Assembly (NCBI RefSeq): GCF_900115685.1 | Contig: NZ_FOXJ01000001.1 | Location: 1,087,796 to 1,151,795 of the forward strand | DNA: 64,000 nucleotides | Direction of reading: 5' to 3' | Origin: Variovorax sp. 770b2 | GTDB lineage: Bacteria; Pseudomonadota; Gammaproteobacteria; Burkholderiales; Burkholderiaceae_C | Part shown: one piece after another, positions 30,932 through 39,275 of the stretch | How the letters are laid out: the number at the start of each line of letters is the position of its first letter | Position numbering within the stretch: the first letter of the stretch is position 1 | Translations under genes and position numbers: made by a program | Notes under the pieces: generated by a model | The model's database searches: none | Told to the model about the DNA's origin: nothing | Seen by the model: the letters and a program-made list of their open reading frames with translations, nothing else

Positions 30932-30969
30932 TGCTCGCGCAGTGCCCATGAGGGATGGAGGCAATTTCA

Positions 30970-31794
30970 ATGCATGACGACACGCTCCCCGACGATGTGC
31001 AGCCGCGCAAGCGTCGCAAGGGCATCTACATCCTGCCGAACCTGTTCACGCTGGCTGCGTTGTTCGGCGGCTTCTACTCGGTCGTGATGGCCATGAACGC
31101 GCGTTTCGACCTTGCGGCACTCGGTGTGTTCGCCGCGATGATCCTGGACAGCCTGGACGGGCGCGTCGCGCGCATGACCAACACGCAAAGCGCGTTCGGC
31201 GAGCAGATGGATTCGCTGTCCGACATGGTGTCGTTCGGCGCCGCGCCGGCGCTCATCGCCTACGAATGGTCCCTCAAGGGCCTGGGCCGCTGGGGCTGGA
31301 TCGCGGCCTTCGTGTACTGCGCCTGTGCAGCCCTGCGGCTCGCGCGCTTCAACGTGAACACCGGCGTGGTCGACAAGCGCTGGTTCCAGGGGCTGCCATC
31401 GCCCGCCGCGGCAGCGCTCGTGGCAGGCTTCATCTGGCTGGTGAACGAATGGGGCAAGCGCGGCGGCGAGGTGCTGTACCTCTCGTGGACCCAGATCACC
31501 TGGGTCACCTTCGCGTTCACGCTCTATGCGGGTCTCTCGATGGTGACGAACGCGCCGTTCTACAGCTTCAAGGACGTGCAGATGAAGAAGAGCGTGCCTT
31601 TCGTCGTGATCGTGCTCATCGCGCTCGGCATCGCAGTCATCAACATCCATCCGCCGACGGTGCTGTTCGGCCTCTTCGTGGCTTACGGTTTGAGCGGCTA
31701 CGTGGTCTACGCGTGGCGCCGGGCCAAGGGCCAACCGGTCAGCGTGATCAGCACCTCGACCGAAGAGCCCGACGAGCGGGGCTTGCATAACTGA
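30970..31794 (+). CDS. pssA: CDP-diacylglycerol-serine O-phosphatidyltransferase
   Basis: A 274-residue integral membrane enzyme making phosphatidylserine from CDP-diacylglycerol and serine, the precursor of phosphatidylethanolamine. The CDP-alcohol phosphatidyltransferase motif is complete: DSLDGRVAR ... GEQMDSLSDMVSFG. About eight hydrophobic segments are visible. The ATG at 30970 is chosen because GGAGG lies 8 bp upstream; an ATG at 30955 overlaps that site. In many Burkholderiales the decarboxylase gene psd lies next to it; here it is absent. pssA lies between ilvC and leuA, and the leuA promoter appears to overlap its 3' end. Confidence 0.92.
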   Translation: MHDDTLPDDVQPRKRRKGIYILPNLFTLAALFGGFYSVVMAMNARFDLAALGVFAAMILDSLDGRVARMTNTQSAFGEQMDSLSDMVSFGAAPALIAYEWSLKGLGRWGWIAAFVYCACAALRLARFNVNTGVVDKRWFQGLPSPAAAALVAGFIWLVNEWGKRGGEVLYLSWTQITWVTFAFTLYAGLSMVTNAPFYSFKDVQMKKSVPFVVIVLIALGIAVINIHPPTVLFGLFVAYGLSGYVVYAWRRAKGQPVSVISTSTEEPDERGLHN

Positions 31795-31813
31795 ATGTCG
31801 CTTGTGCTACATT
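31783..31813 (+). promoter_or_regulatory. probable promoter of the leuA leader
   Basis: TTGCAT (31783-31788) and TACATT (31808-31813, preceded by TGTGC) resemble -35 and -10 boxes with a 19-bp spacer. They lie over the pssA stop. Transcription would start near 31820, only a few bases before the leader-peptide ATG. Confidence 0.45.
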
Positions 31814-31823
31814 CGCAACCCTC

Positions 31824-31880
31824 ATGACCAAGATTTCGCTGCTGGCCCTACTAGCCCTCCCTCACGGGCGGAGACGGTAG
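31824..31880 (+). CDS. leuL: leucine-rich leader peptide of the leuA attenuator
   Basis: An 18-residue open frame, MTKISLLALLALPHGRRR, has five leucines within seven codons (CTG CTG GCC CTA CTA GCC CTC), including two consecutive CTA codons, expected to be rare in GC-rich genomes. It is followed 22 bp later by an intrinsic terminator and then by leuA. This is the classic design of a ribosome-mediated attenuator: scarce charged leucyl-tRNA stalls the ribosome on the Leu codons and prevents terminator folding. No strong ribosome-binding site is seen, and the transcript may start only a few bases upstream. The symbol leuL is used by analogy with enterobacterial leu leaders. Confidence 0.75.
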   Translation: MTKISLLALLALPHGRRR

Positions 31881-31901
31881 CGCACGCGCAAATCCCTCAC
31901 C

Positions 31902-31938
31902 ACGGCCCGTTCGCACCAGCAACGGGCCGTTTGTTTTT
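31902..31938 (+). terminator. attenuator terminator upstream of leuA
   Basis: ACGGCCCGTT-CGCACCAGC-AACGGGCCGT is a perfect 10-bp stem followed by TTGTTTTT. ACGGGC inside the leader-peptide frame (31864-31869) can pair with GCCCGT (31905-31910) of the terminator's left arm, a possible competing antiterminator. leuA begins 41 bp after the U-run. Confidence 0.8.
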
Positions 31939-31979
31939 GGGGTTGCTGGTTGATTACCAACCATCACAGAGAAATCGAC

Positions 31980-33683
31980 ATGCTCAAGCAACCTCAAGCC
32001 AAATACCGCGCATTCGCCCCGATCGGCCTCAAGGACCGTACCTGGCCCGATGCCGTGCTGACCAAGGCCCCGATCTGGCTGTCGACCGACCTGCGCGATG
32101 GCAACCAGGCCTTGGTCGAGCCCATGGACATCGCGCGCAAGATGCGTATGTTCGAGACCCTGGTGGCCATCGGCTTCAAGGAAATCGAAGTTGGTTTTCC
32201 CTCCGCATCGCAGATCGAATTCGACTTCGTTCGCAAGCTCATCGAGGAAAACCGCATCCCCGACGACGTGACGATCCAGGTGCTGACGCAGGCGCGTGAC
32301 CACCTCATCGCCCGCACCTTCGAATCGCTGCAAGGCGCGCCACGCGCCATCGTTCACCTCTACAACGCTGTCGCCCCGGTGATGCGCCGCGTCGTGCTCG
32401 GCATGGACGAAGACCAGATTGTCGAACTCGCCAGCAGCCATGCACGCATGTTCAACGACTTCGCCGCCAAGCAGCCGGGCACGAAGTGGACCTTCCAGTA
32501 CTCGCCTGAAATGTTCTCGGGTACCGACGTCGTGTTCTCCAAGCGCGTGGTCGATGCGGTCACCGAAGTCTGGGCGCCGACGCCCGAGCGCAAGTGCATC
32601 GTCAACCTGCCCACGACGGTCGAGCATTCCACGCCGAACATCTTTGCCGACATGATCGAGTGGATGCACCGCAACCTGGCGCGTCGCGACGCCATCGTGC
32701 TGTGCGTGCACCCGCACAACGACCGCGGCACCGGCACCGCTGCCGGCGAGCTGGCCTTGATGGCCGGCGCCGAGCGCATCGAAGGCTGCCTCTTCGGCAA
32801 CGGCGAGCGCACCGGCAATCTCGATCTCGTGAACGTCGCGCTCAACCTCTACACGCAAGGCGTCTCGCCCGAGCTGGACTTCTCGAACATCGACGAAATC
32901 CGCGCAACGGTCGAGCACTGCAACCAGATCCCCGTGCACCCTCGCCATCCGTACGTCGGCGACCTCGTCTACACCTCGTTCTCGGGCTCGCACCAGGACG
33001 CGATCAAGAAGGCCTTCGCCGCGCGCAAGGAAGGCGACATCTGGGACATGCCCTACCTCCCCATCGATCCGAAGGACGTGGGCCGCAGCTACGAGGCCGT
33101 GATCCGCGTGAACAGCCAGTCCGGCAAGGGCGGCATGGCCTACCTGCTCGAGAGCGAGTACGGCCTTGAGATGCCGCGCCGCCTGCAGATGGAATTCATG
33201 CAGACGGTGCAGGGCGTGATGGACGTGGCCGGCAAGGAACTCACCGCTGCCGACCTCTGGCAGCTCTTCGTTCGCGAATATGGGATCGAAGCCGCCCACT
33301 CGTTGCAGCAGCGCGTGATCGAAGAAGAGGGCGAGGGCGCCAATGCCTCCGTGGTCCTGCGCGGCGACCTGCCCTGGGACGGTGAAATCCGCGCCATCGA
33401 AGGGCGCGGCAACGGCCCGATCGATGCCTTCACGCAAGCGCTGAGCAAGGCCACCGGCCATACCGTGCGCGTGATGGACTACCACCAGCACGCCATCGGC
33501 GCCGGTGCCGATGCCAAGTCGGTGGCGTACCTCGAACTGCGCGTCGACGAGACCCAGACGCTGTTCGGCGTGGGCATCGACGCGAACGTGATCTCGGCGT
33601 CGCTGAAGGCCATCGTCTCGGGCGTGCAGCGCGCGCGGACCCGGGGCGCGCACAGCGCACAATCGGTGGTTGAAGTCGCCTGA
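31980..33683 (+). CDS. leuA: 2-isopropylmalate synthase, long actinobacterial-type form
   Basis: A 567-residue enzyme that condenses acetyl-CoA with 2-oxoisovalerate, the first committed step to leucine. Metal-binding and catalytic elements are visible: [11 protein letters not shown] near the N-terminus, [15 protein letters not shown] (HxH metal site) and [15 protein letters not shown]-terminal LeuA dimer (regulatory) domain contains [14 protein letters not shown]. The start [12 protein letters not shown] and overall pattern match the long LeuA type known from Corynebacterium and some proteobacteria. The ATG at 31980 follows AGAGAAATCGAC. It is preceded by a leucine attenuator and followed, 51 bp later, by a second synthase of the other type. 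Confidence 0.93.
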   Translation: MLKQPQAKYRAFAPIGLKDRTWPDAVLTKAPIWLSTDLRDGNQALVEPMDIARKMRMFETLVAIGFKEIEVGFPSASQIEFDFVRKLIEENRIPDDVTIQVLTQARDHLIARTFESLQGAPRAIVHLYNAVAPVMRRVVLGMDEDQIVELASSHARMFNDFAAKQPGTKWTFQYSPEMFSGTDVVFSKRVVDAVTEVWAPTPERKCIVNLPTTVEHSTPNIFADMIEWMHRNLARRDAIVLCVHPHNDRGTGTAAGELALMAGAERIEGCLFGNGERTGNLDLVNVALNLYTQGVSPELDFSNIDEIRATVEHCNQIPVHPRHPYVGDLVYTSFSGSHQDAIKKAFAARKEGDIWDMPYLPIDPKDVGRSYEAVIRVNSQSGKGGMAYLLESEYGLEMPRRLQMEFMQTVQGVMDVAGKELTAADLWQLFVREYGIEAAHSLQQRVIEEEGEGANASVVLRGDLPWDGEIRAIEGRGNGPIDAFTQALSKATGHTVRVMDYHQHAIGAGADAKSVAYLELRVDETQTLFGVGIDANVISASLKAIVSGVQRARTRGAHSAQSVVEVA

Positions 33684-33734
33684 CGTCGTCCTGCGGGACG
33701 CGCAAGGTGGAAACGAACAAAAAGGAGATTCACG

Positions 33735-35273
33735 ATGGCTGACCAACTCATTATTTTCGACACCACCTTGCGCGACGGCGAGCAATCGCCCGGCGCCTCC
33801 ATGACGCGCGACGAGAAGATGCGCATCGCCAAGCAACTCGAGCGGCTGAAGGTCGACATCATCGAAGCCGGTTTTCCGGCCAGTTCGAACGGCGACTTCG
33901 AGGCAGTGAAGGCGATCGCCAACGCCATCAAGGACTCGACCGTGTGCGGCCTCTCGCGCGCCAACGACCGCGACATCTCGCGTGCTGCGGAAGCCCTCAA
34001 GGGCGCGGCGCGCGGCCGCATCCACACCTTCATCGCGACCTCGCCGCTGCACATGGAAAAGAAGCTGCGCATGTCGCCCGACGAGGTGCATGAACAGGCC
34101 AAGCTCGCCGTGCGCTTTGCGCGCAACCTCGTGAGCGACGTGGAGTTCAGCCCCGAAGACGGCTACCGCAGCGACCCGGACTTCCTGTGCCGCGTGCTGG
34201 AAACCGTGATCAACGAGGGCGCCACCACCATCAACGTGCCCGACACCGTCGGCTACGCCATCCCCGAGCTCTACGGCAACTTCATCAAGATGTTGCGCGA
34301 GCGCGTTCCCAACAGCGACAAGGCGATCTGGTCGGTGCATTGCCACAACGACCTGGGCATGGCGGTGGCCAATTCGCTGGCCGGCGTGAAGATCGGCGGC
34401 GCGCGGCAGGTGGAGTGCACCATCAACGGCCTGGGCGAGCGCGCGGGCAATTGCTCGCTCGAGGAAGTGGTGATGGCGGTCAAGACCCGCCGCGACTACT
34501 TCGGGCTCGACCTGAACATCGACACCCAGCACATCGTGGCCGCGAGCCGCATGGTGAGCCAGACCACCGGCTTCGTGGTGCAGCCCAACAAGGCCGTGGT
34601 GGGCGCCAACGCCTTCGCGCACGCCTCGGGCATTCACCAGGATGGCGTGCTCAAGGCGCGCGACACCTACGAGATCATGCGGGCCGAGGACGTGGGCTGG
34701 GCCGCCAACAAGATCGTGCTGGGCAAGCTCAGCGGCCGCAATGCGTTCAAGCAGCGGCTGCAGGAACTGGGCGTGACGATGGCCAGTGAAGCCGACATCA
34801 ACGCCGCCTTCCTGCGCTTCAAGGAGCTGGCCGATCGCAAGTCCGAAATTTTCGACGAGGACATCCTCGCGCTCGTCAGCGCGGAGGAGCTGTCGAACGT
34901 TGACGAACAGTTTGCATTTGTCTCTCTCTCCCAGCACAGCGAAACCGGCGAGCGCCCCCAGGCGAAGGTCGTCTTCACCGTCCAGGGCAAGGAAGTGACC
35001 GGAGAATCCGACGGGAATGGCCCGGTTGATGCTTCCCTGAAAGCCATCGAGTCGCACGTCAAGAGCGGCGCCGAGATGGTTCTTTACTCGGTGAACGCGA
35101 TCAGCGGCTCGACAGAGAGCCAAGGTGAAGTTACAGTTCGGTTACAAAACGCAGGGCGGGTGGTCAACGGTGTGGGTGCAGATCCGGACATCGTGGTCGC
35201 TTCGGCAAAGGCTTATTTGAGTGCTCTCAATAAGTTACAGAGCCAAGCTGAGAGAGTTGCAGCGCAAGGTTAG
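33735..35273 (+). CDS. leuA: 2-isopropylmalate synthase, enterobacterial-type form
   Basis: A 512-residue second 2-isopropylmalate synthase. The N-terminal barrel has [18 protein letters not shown], the metal site is [16 protein letters not shown], and [17 protein letters not shown] and ASGIHQDG follow, all as in E. coli LeuA. The C-terminal regulatory domain includes [22 protein letters not shown] strong Shine-Dalgarno (AAAGGAG) precedes the ATG. Motifs favour leucine synthesis over citramalate or homocitrate synthase activity. It is in tandem with the long-form leuA, so leucine attenuation may control both. Different feedback sensitivity is a likely reason to keep two. Confidence 0.93.
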   Translation: MADQLIIFDTTLRDGEQSPGASMTRDEKMRIAKQLERLKVDIIEAGFPASSNGDFEAVKAIANAIKDSTVCGLSRANDRDISRAAEALKGAARGRIHTFIATSPLHMEKKLRMSPDEVHEQAKLAVRFARNLVSDVEFSPEDGYRSDPDFLCRVLETVINEGATTINVPDTVGYAIPELYGNFIKMLRERVPNSDKAIWSVHCHNDLGMAVANSLAGVKIGGARQVECTINGLGERAGNCSLEEVVMAVKTRRDYFGLDLNIDTQHIVAASRMVSQTTGFVVQPNKAVVGANAFAHASGIHQDGVLKARDTYEIMRAEDVGWAANKIVLGKLSGRNAFKQRLQELGVTMASEADINAAFLRFKELADRKSEIFDEDILALVSAEELSNVDEQFAFVSLSQHSETGERPQAKVVFTVQGKEVTGESDGNGPVDASLKAIESHVKSGAEMVLYSVNAISGSTESQGEVTVRLQNAGRVVNGVGADPDIVVASAKAYLSALNKLQSQAERVAAQG

Positions 35274-35390
35274 GTTTTCAGGCGTTCCTTGGTATTCGAA
35301 TGAAGAAGAGGATGCAAGTAACTGATATTGCGTGTCTTTTTTGAATTCGATACACTGCGGTCCTCGTTTGTCGCCGCTGGAGATTTATTA

Positions 35391-36602
35391 ATGCCTGAAG
35401 CCCGTCTCCGCCGAGTTTCCAGCCAGCGGTTCCTACCCGCATTCAAATTCATCGCCGTCGCGCTCTGCGCCACGGCGTTTTTGCTGCCTGGCGCCCAGGC
35501 CGCGAAGAAGGAAAAGCCCACCGCCGCCAAGACCGCTGTCGCCAAGAAGGCGAAGGGTCCGGTGCCGGTCGAAGTCAAGCGCAATGCCTCTGCCAAGGGA
35601 CCGCGCGTTGCCGTTGCCCAGCGCGGCGGCCGTGCCGAGCGAAGCGAAAAAGCAGAGAAGGTCGTTCGCGGTGGCCGCAACGTGGTGGCCACCATCCGCA
35701 AGAAGAACGGCAAGACCGTGGTGGCCGTCCAGCGCCGCTCGGTGGTACGCGTCGAGGCGCCTCCGCGCCAGTCCTTCGGCCAGATGGCCGGCCTGCACGG
35801 CACCGACGACGCGCTCGACCTGAAGTCGAGTGTCGCCCTCGTGATCGACCAGGACACGCACGAAGTGCTGTTCAGCAAGAACGACCACGCCGTGCTGCCG
35901 ATCGCCTCGCTCACCAAGCTCATGACCGGCCTGCTCATCAGCGAAGCCCATCTGCCGAACGACGAACTCATCACCATCACCCAGGACGACGTCGACACCG
36001 AAAAGGGCAGCCGTTCGCGCCTGACCATCGGCACGACGCTGTCGCGCGGCGAACTGCTGCACCTGGCGCTGATGTCGAGCGAAAACCGCGCCGCGCACGC
36101 GCTGGGCCGCACCTACCCGGGTGGCCTCACGACCTTCGTGAGCATCATGAATGCCAAGGCCAAGATGCTCGGCATGAAGGACACGCGCTACGTGGAGCCC
36201 ACGGGCCTGTCCAGCCGCAACCAGTCGAGCGCGCAAGACCTGGCGCTGCTGGTCAACGCCGCCTATTCCGACGCCACGGTGCGCTCGCTCTCCACGTCGC
36301 CTGAATACCAGGTCGAGGTCGGCAACCGCGTGCTGCAGTTCAACACCACCAACCGCCTGGTGAAGAGCCCCGATTGGGAAATCGGCGTGCAGAAGACGGG
36401 CTTCATCAATGAAGCCGGCCAGTGCCTCGTGATGCAGGCCAAGGTGGCCGGGCGCAAGCTGATCATGGTGTTCCTGGATTCGGCGGGCAAGTTCAGCCGC
36501 ATTGCCGATGCAGAGCGTGTTCGCCGCTGGGTCGAGGCGACGCATGCCATGCCGGGCTCGCCGGCCGCTTCGCGCAACGTGAGCTACCAGGTCGCGGGCT
36601 GA
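35391..36602 (+). CDS. pbpG: D-alanyl-D-alanine endopeptidase (PBP7-type)
   Basis: A 403-residue secreted S11-family serine peptidase that cuts peptidoglycan cross-links. After a signal peptide (about residues 18-38) comes an unusually long Lys/Ala/Arg-rich stretch (39-125). The catalytic domain has SxxK at 173-176 (IASLTKLMTG), SxN at 230-232 (MSSENRAAHA) and KTG at 335-337 (GVQKTGFINEAG). The ATG at 35391 is chosen as the start of the signal peptide. The basic stretch may bind the cell wall or anionic polymers. A strong intrinsic terminator follows the gene, and it has no operon partner. Confidence 0.88.
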   Translation: MPEARLRRVSSQRFLPAFKFIAVALCATAFLLPGAQAAKKEKPTAAKTAVAKKAKGPVPVEVKRNASAKGPRVAVAQRGGRAERSEKAEKVVRGGRNVVATIRKKNGKTVVAVQRRSVVRVEAPPRQSFGQMAGLHGTDDALDLKSSVALVIDQDTHEVLFSKNDHAVLPIASLTKLMTGLLISEAHLPNDELITITQDDVDTEKGSRSRLTIGTTLSRGELLHLALMSSENRAAHALGRTYPGGLTTFVSIMNAKAKMLGMKDTRYVEPTGLSSRNQSSAQDLALLVNAAYSDATVRSLSTSPEYQVEVGNRVLQFNTTNRLVKSPDWEIGVQKTGFINEAGQCLVMQAKVAGRKLIMVFLDSAGKFSRIADAERVRRWVEATHAMPGSPAASRNVSYQVAG

Positions 36603-36636
36603 GCAACAACAACGCCGCGATAGCGGCCGACAAAAG

Positions 36637-36667
36637 AAAGCGGGCCTCACGGGCCCGCTTTGTCTTT
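36637..36667 (+). terminator. intrinsic terminator after pbpG
   Basis: AAAGCGGGCC-TCAC-GGGCCCGCTTT forms a long perfect stem followed by GTCTTTC. It stands between pbpG and the convergent IclR gene (stop at 36688) and may serve both strands. Confidence 0.85.
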
Positions 36668-36687
36668 CAGAGCCCTCGCAAGGAGGG

Positions 36688-37521
36688 TCAGGCGCTCGCT
36701 GAAGGCGCGTTGCCTGCCGGGGAGGGGGGCGGCGTGGCGGCCACGCCGTCCTTGAACCCCAGCGCGCCCGAGATTTCGTTGGCCGTTGCCTGCAGCTTGG
36801 GCAGCCAGCCTTCGTCCAGCCGATCCGCCGGCGCCGAAATCGACAGCCCGGCCACCAGCTTGCCCTGGTCGTCGTAGATACCGGCGGCCATGCAGCGCAC
36901 GCCCAGCTCGAGCTCCTCGTTGTCGCGCGCGATGCCGTACTGGCGCGCCTTCGACAGTTCGCGCTCGAGCGCGGGCAACTGCGTGATGCTGTTGCGGGTG
37001 TGGCCCGCCAGGCCCGTGCGGGTGGCGTAGCTGCGCACCCGCGCCGGGTCATCCGCCGCCAGGAAAAGCTTGCCGGTGGACGTGAGGTGCAGCGCCGCGC
37101 GGCCGCCGATGGCGCGCACCACCTGCATGCCCGAGCGTTCGCTGTAGGAGCGCTCGATGTAGACGATCTCGTCGCCCTGGCGCATGCTGAGGTTCACCGG
37201 CTGCTGCGTGAGCTTGTGCAGCTCGCGCATCGGGCCCAGCGCGGCGTCGCGCACGTTGAGCCGGCCCTTCACCAGGTTGCCCAGTTCCAGCAGCCGCATG
37301 CCCAACCGGTAGCTGCCCGCCTCGGGCCGGTCGACAAAGCGACCGACCGCCAGGTCGTTGAGGATGCGGTGCGTGGTCGAAGGATGCAGCCCGGTCTTCT
37401 CGCTGATTTCCTTCAGGGAGATGGCCTCCTCGCGCGACGCCAGGACGTCGATGAGCGAAAACATGCGCTCGATCACCTGGATCACGGGAACGGCAGGAAC
37501 GTCGGATTGGTTTTTTCTCAT
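36688..37521 (-). CDS. IclR family transcriptional regulator
   Basis: A 277-residue IclR-type regulator. The winged helix-turn-helix is at about residues 15-75 (FSLIDVLASREEAISLKEISEKTGLHPSTTHRILNDL). The ligand domain has the family motifs YIERSYSERSGMQVVRAIGGRAALHLTSTGKLFLA and YGIARDNEELELGVRCMAAGIYDDQGKLVAGLSISAP. The ATG at 37521 avoids overlap with the bpt gene upstream. It lies 31 bp downstream of bpt on the same strand. No catabolic target gene is adjacent, so its regulon is not evident. Confidence 0.88.
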   Translation of the reverse strand: MRKNQSDVPAVPVIQVIERMFSLIDVLASREEAISLKEISEKTGLHPSTTHRILNDLAVGRFVDRPEAGSYRLGMRLLELGNLVKGRLNVRDAALGPMRELHKLTQQPVNLSMRQGDEIVYIERSYSERSGMQVVRAIGGRAALHLTSTGKLFLAADDPARVRSYATRTGLAGHTRNSITQLPALERELSKARQYGIARDNEELELGVRCMAAGIYDDQGKLVAGLSISAPADRLDEGWLPKLQATANEISGALGFKDGVAATPPPSPAGNAPSASA

Positions 37522-37552
37522 GGCGCTGTGCGGTGATGACCGAGCGCCCATT

Positions 37553-38302
37553 TTACCTTGTGAAATCGCCGGATGGCTGCCAATGTCCATCCACCAGCAC
37601 TTCGTGCGGGGAAAAGCGCGCCTTGTAGTGCATCTTGGGGCTGCGCTCGATCCAGTAGCCGAGGTAGACGTGCGGCAGGCCCAGCTTGCGCGCCTGTTCG
37701 ATCTGCCAGAGCACGCTGTAGGTGCCGTAGCCGGCGCTCGTGTCGGGTTCGTAGAAGGTGTAGACGGCCGAGATGCCGTCGTTCAGCACGTCCAGGATCG
37801 ACACCATCTTGAGCGTGCCCGCGCTGCCATCGGCCAGCGTCTCGCGGAATTCGACCAGTCGCGAGTTGACCCGGCTCTGCAGCAGGAACTGGGTGTACTG
37901 GTCGATGCTGTCGTGGTCCATGCCGCCGCCGGCGTGGCGACCGTTCTGGTAGCGCAAATAGAGCTGGTAGTGCTCGGGCACGAAGCAGAGCTTGAGCACG
38001 CGGGCCTGCAGATCGGAATGCTGCTTCACCGCCCGCCGCTGGCTGCGCGTGGGCTGGAAGCTGTTGGCCAGCACGCGCAGCGGAATGCAGGCGCGGCAGC
38101 CGTCGCAATACGGGCGGTAGGTGAACATGCCGCTGCGCCGGAACCCGCTGAGCACGAGGTCGGAGTAAGCGTCGTTGTGGATCAGGTGGCTGGGCGTGGC
38201 CACCTGCGACCGGGCCTGGCGATCCGGCAGGTAGCTGCAGGGATAGGGCGCCGTCGCATAGAACTGCAGCGTGTGAAGCGGGAGATCCTTGAGGTGCGTC
38301 AC
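37553..38302 (-). CDS. bpt: aspartate/glutamate leucyltransferase (N-end rule)
   Basis: A 249-residue aminoacyl-tRNA-protein transferase of the ATE/Bpt family, which adds leucine to proteins starting with Asp or Glu and so marks them for ClpS-ClpAP. Visible markers are the N-terminal cysteine motif ([14 protein letters not shown]), [12 protein letters not shown] and the C-terminal region [44 protein letters not shown]. Its start overlaps the aat stop (ATGA), giving an aat-bpt operon in which both bacterial N-degron transferases are made together. Confidence 0.93.
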   Translation of the reverse strand: MTHLKDLPLHTLQFYATAPYPCSYLPDRQARSQVATPSHLIHNDAYSDLVLSGFRRSGMFTYRPYCDGCRACIPLRVLANSFQPTRSQRRAVKQHSDLQARVLKLCFVPEHYQLYLRYQNGRHAGGGMDHDSIDQYTQFLLQSRVNSRLVEFRETLADGSAGTLKMVSILDVLNDGISAVYTFYEPDTSAGYGTYSVLWQIEQARKLGLPHVYLGYWIERSPKMHYKARFSPHEVLVDGHWQPSGDFTR

Positions 38303-39054
38303 GTCGGTGAAAGAGGTCGCGCGGAAAGGAGTTCAGTCCAGTATACGGGCTCGAATTGCCACCGTGGCCCCTCCTGTTCCCGGGCCTTGGCCACGTGGGC
38401 GACGAAACGCTTGCGCGGCATCTCGTGGGCGCCGAGGCTGGCGAGGTGGGCGGTGTTCTGCTGGCAGTCGATCATTTGCACGCCGGCGCGCCGGCACAGG
38501 CTCACCAGCGCGGCCAGCGCGATCTTCGAGGCGTCCGGCCGGCGGGTGAACATCGATTCGCCGAACACCGCGCGGCCGAGCGCTACGCAGTAGAGGCCGC
38601 CCGCGAGCTTGCCGTCGATCCAGGTTTCCACGCTGTGCGCATGACCCGCCGCGTGCAATTGCGTATAGGCCTCCACCATGTCCGGCACGATCCACGTGCC
38701 CGACTGGCCCACGCGCGGCGAGAGCGAACAGGCCTTGATCACCGCCGCGAAATCATGGTCGATGCGCACCTCGCAGCCGGGGGTTTCCGCGAATCGCACC
38801 AGCGTCTTGCGAAGCGACCGGTGCAGCTTGAAATCGGCCACCTGCAGCACCATGCGCGGGTCGGGGCTCCACCACAGGATCGGCTGGTCTTCGCTGAACC
38901 ACGGGAAGACGCAGTGGCTGTAGGCCTGCACCAGAGTATCGACGTCGAGTGCGCCGCCCGCCGCAAGAAGGCCCGGCACGGGGTCGGCCACACCCCACGC
39001 CGATGCCGGGTCGGGCAGGGTGTCTCCGGGTTCGAGCCAGGGCAGTTGTCGCAT
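38299..39054 (-). CDS. aat: leucyl/phenylalanyl-tRNA-protein transferase
   Basis: A 251-residue enzyme that adds Leu or Phe to proteins with N-terminal Lys or Arg. Family motifs are [54 protein letters not shown] and [20 protein letters not shown]. The ATG at 39054 (MRQLPWL) is the usual family start; another in-frame ATG at 39084 would add ten residues. It forms a coupled pair with bpt. The 221-bp gap to the divergent CoxL-like gene (39055-39275) shows no further gene. Confidence 0.93.
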   Translation of the reverse strand: MRQLPWLEPGDTLPDPASAWGVADPVPGLLAAGGALDVDTLVQAYSHCVFPWFSEDQPILWWSPDPRMVLQVADFKLHRSLRKTLVRFAETPGCEVRIDHDFAAVIKACSLSPRVGQSGTWIVPDMVEAYTQLHAAGHAHSVETWIDGKLAGGLYCVALGRAVFGESMFTRRPDASKIALAALVSLCRRAGVQMIDCQQNTAHLASLGAHEMPRKRFVAHVAKAREQEGPRWQFEPVYWTELLSARPLSPT

Positions 39055-39275
39055 GGCCGTAGGTATACACGGCTTCGCCTGCATCCCCTGTGGGATGAGG
39101 GAAAATGGCGCCCGGCCGCCAGGTGTCGCAAACGATTACGGTCCATGCGCCACAGGCCGCCGTCGTAGCGGACAAGAAGCTCCGAAGCCCATATAGTGCT
39201 GCTTCTATTTGCCCCCCATAAAGCGGATCCAGTGGGCCAGCGTTGCCCGCCGGGGATCAGCACAAGAGGACCACG

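Noticed and set aside
31851..35123. A 1090-residue minus-strand frame over both leuA genes
   Set aside because: It is a mirror of two confirmed coding regions and has no recognisable motif.
37553..39054. The bpt-aat pair as something unusual
   Set aside because: The coupled N-degron transferase genes are a normal arrangement in proteobacteria.
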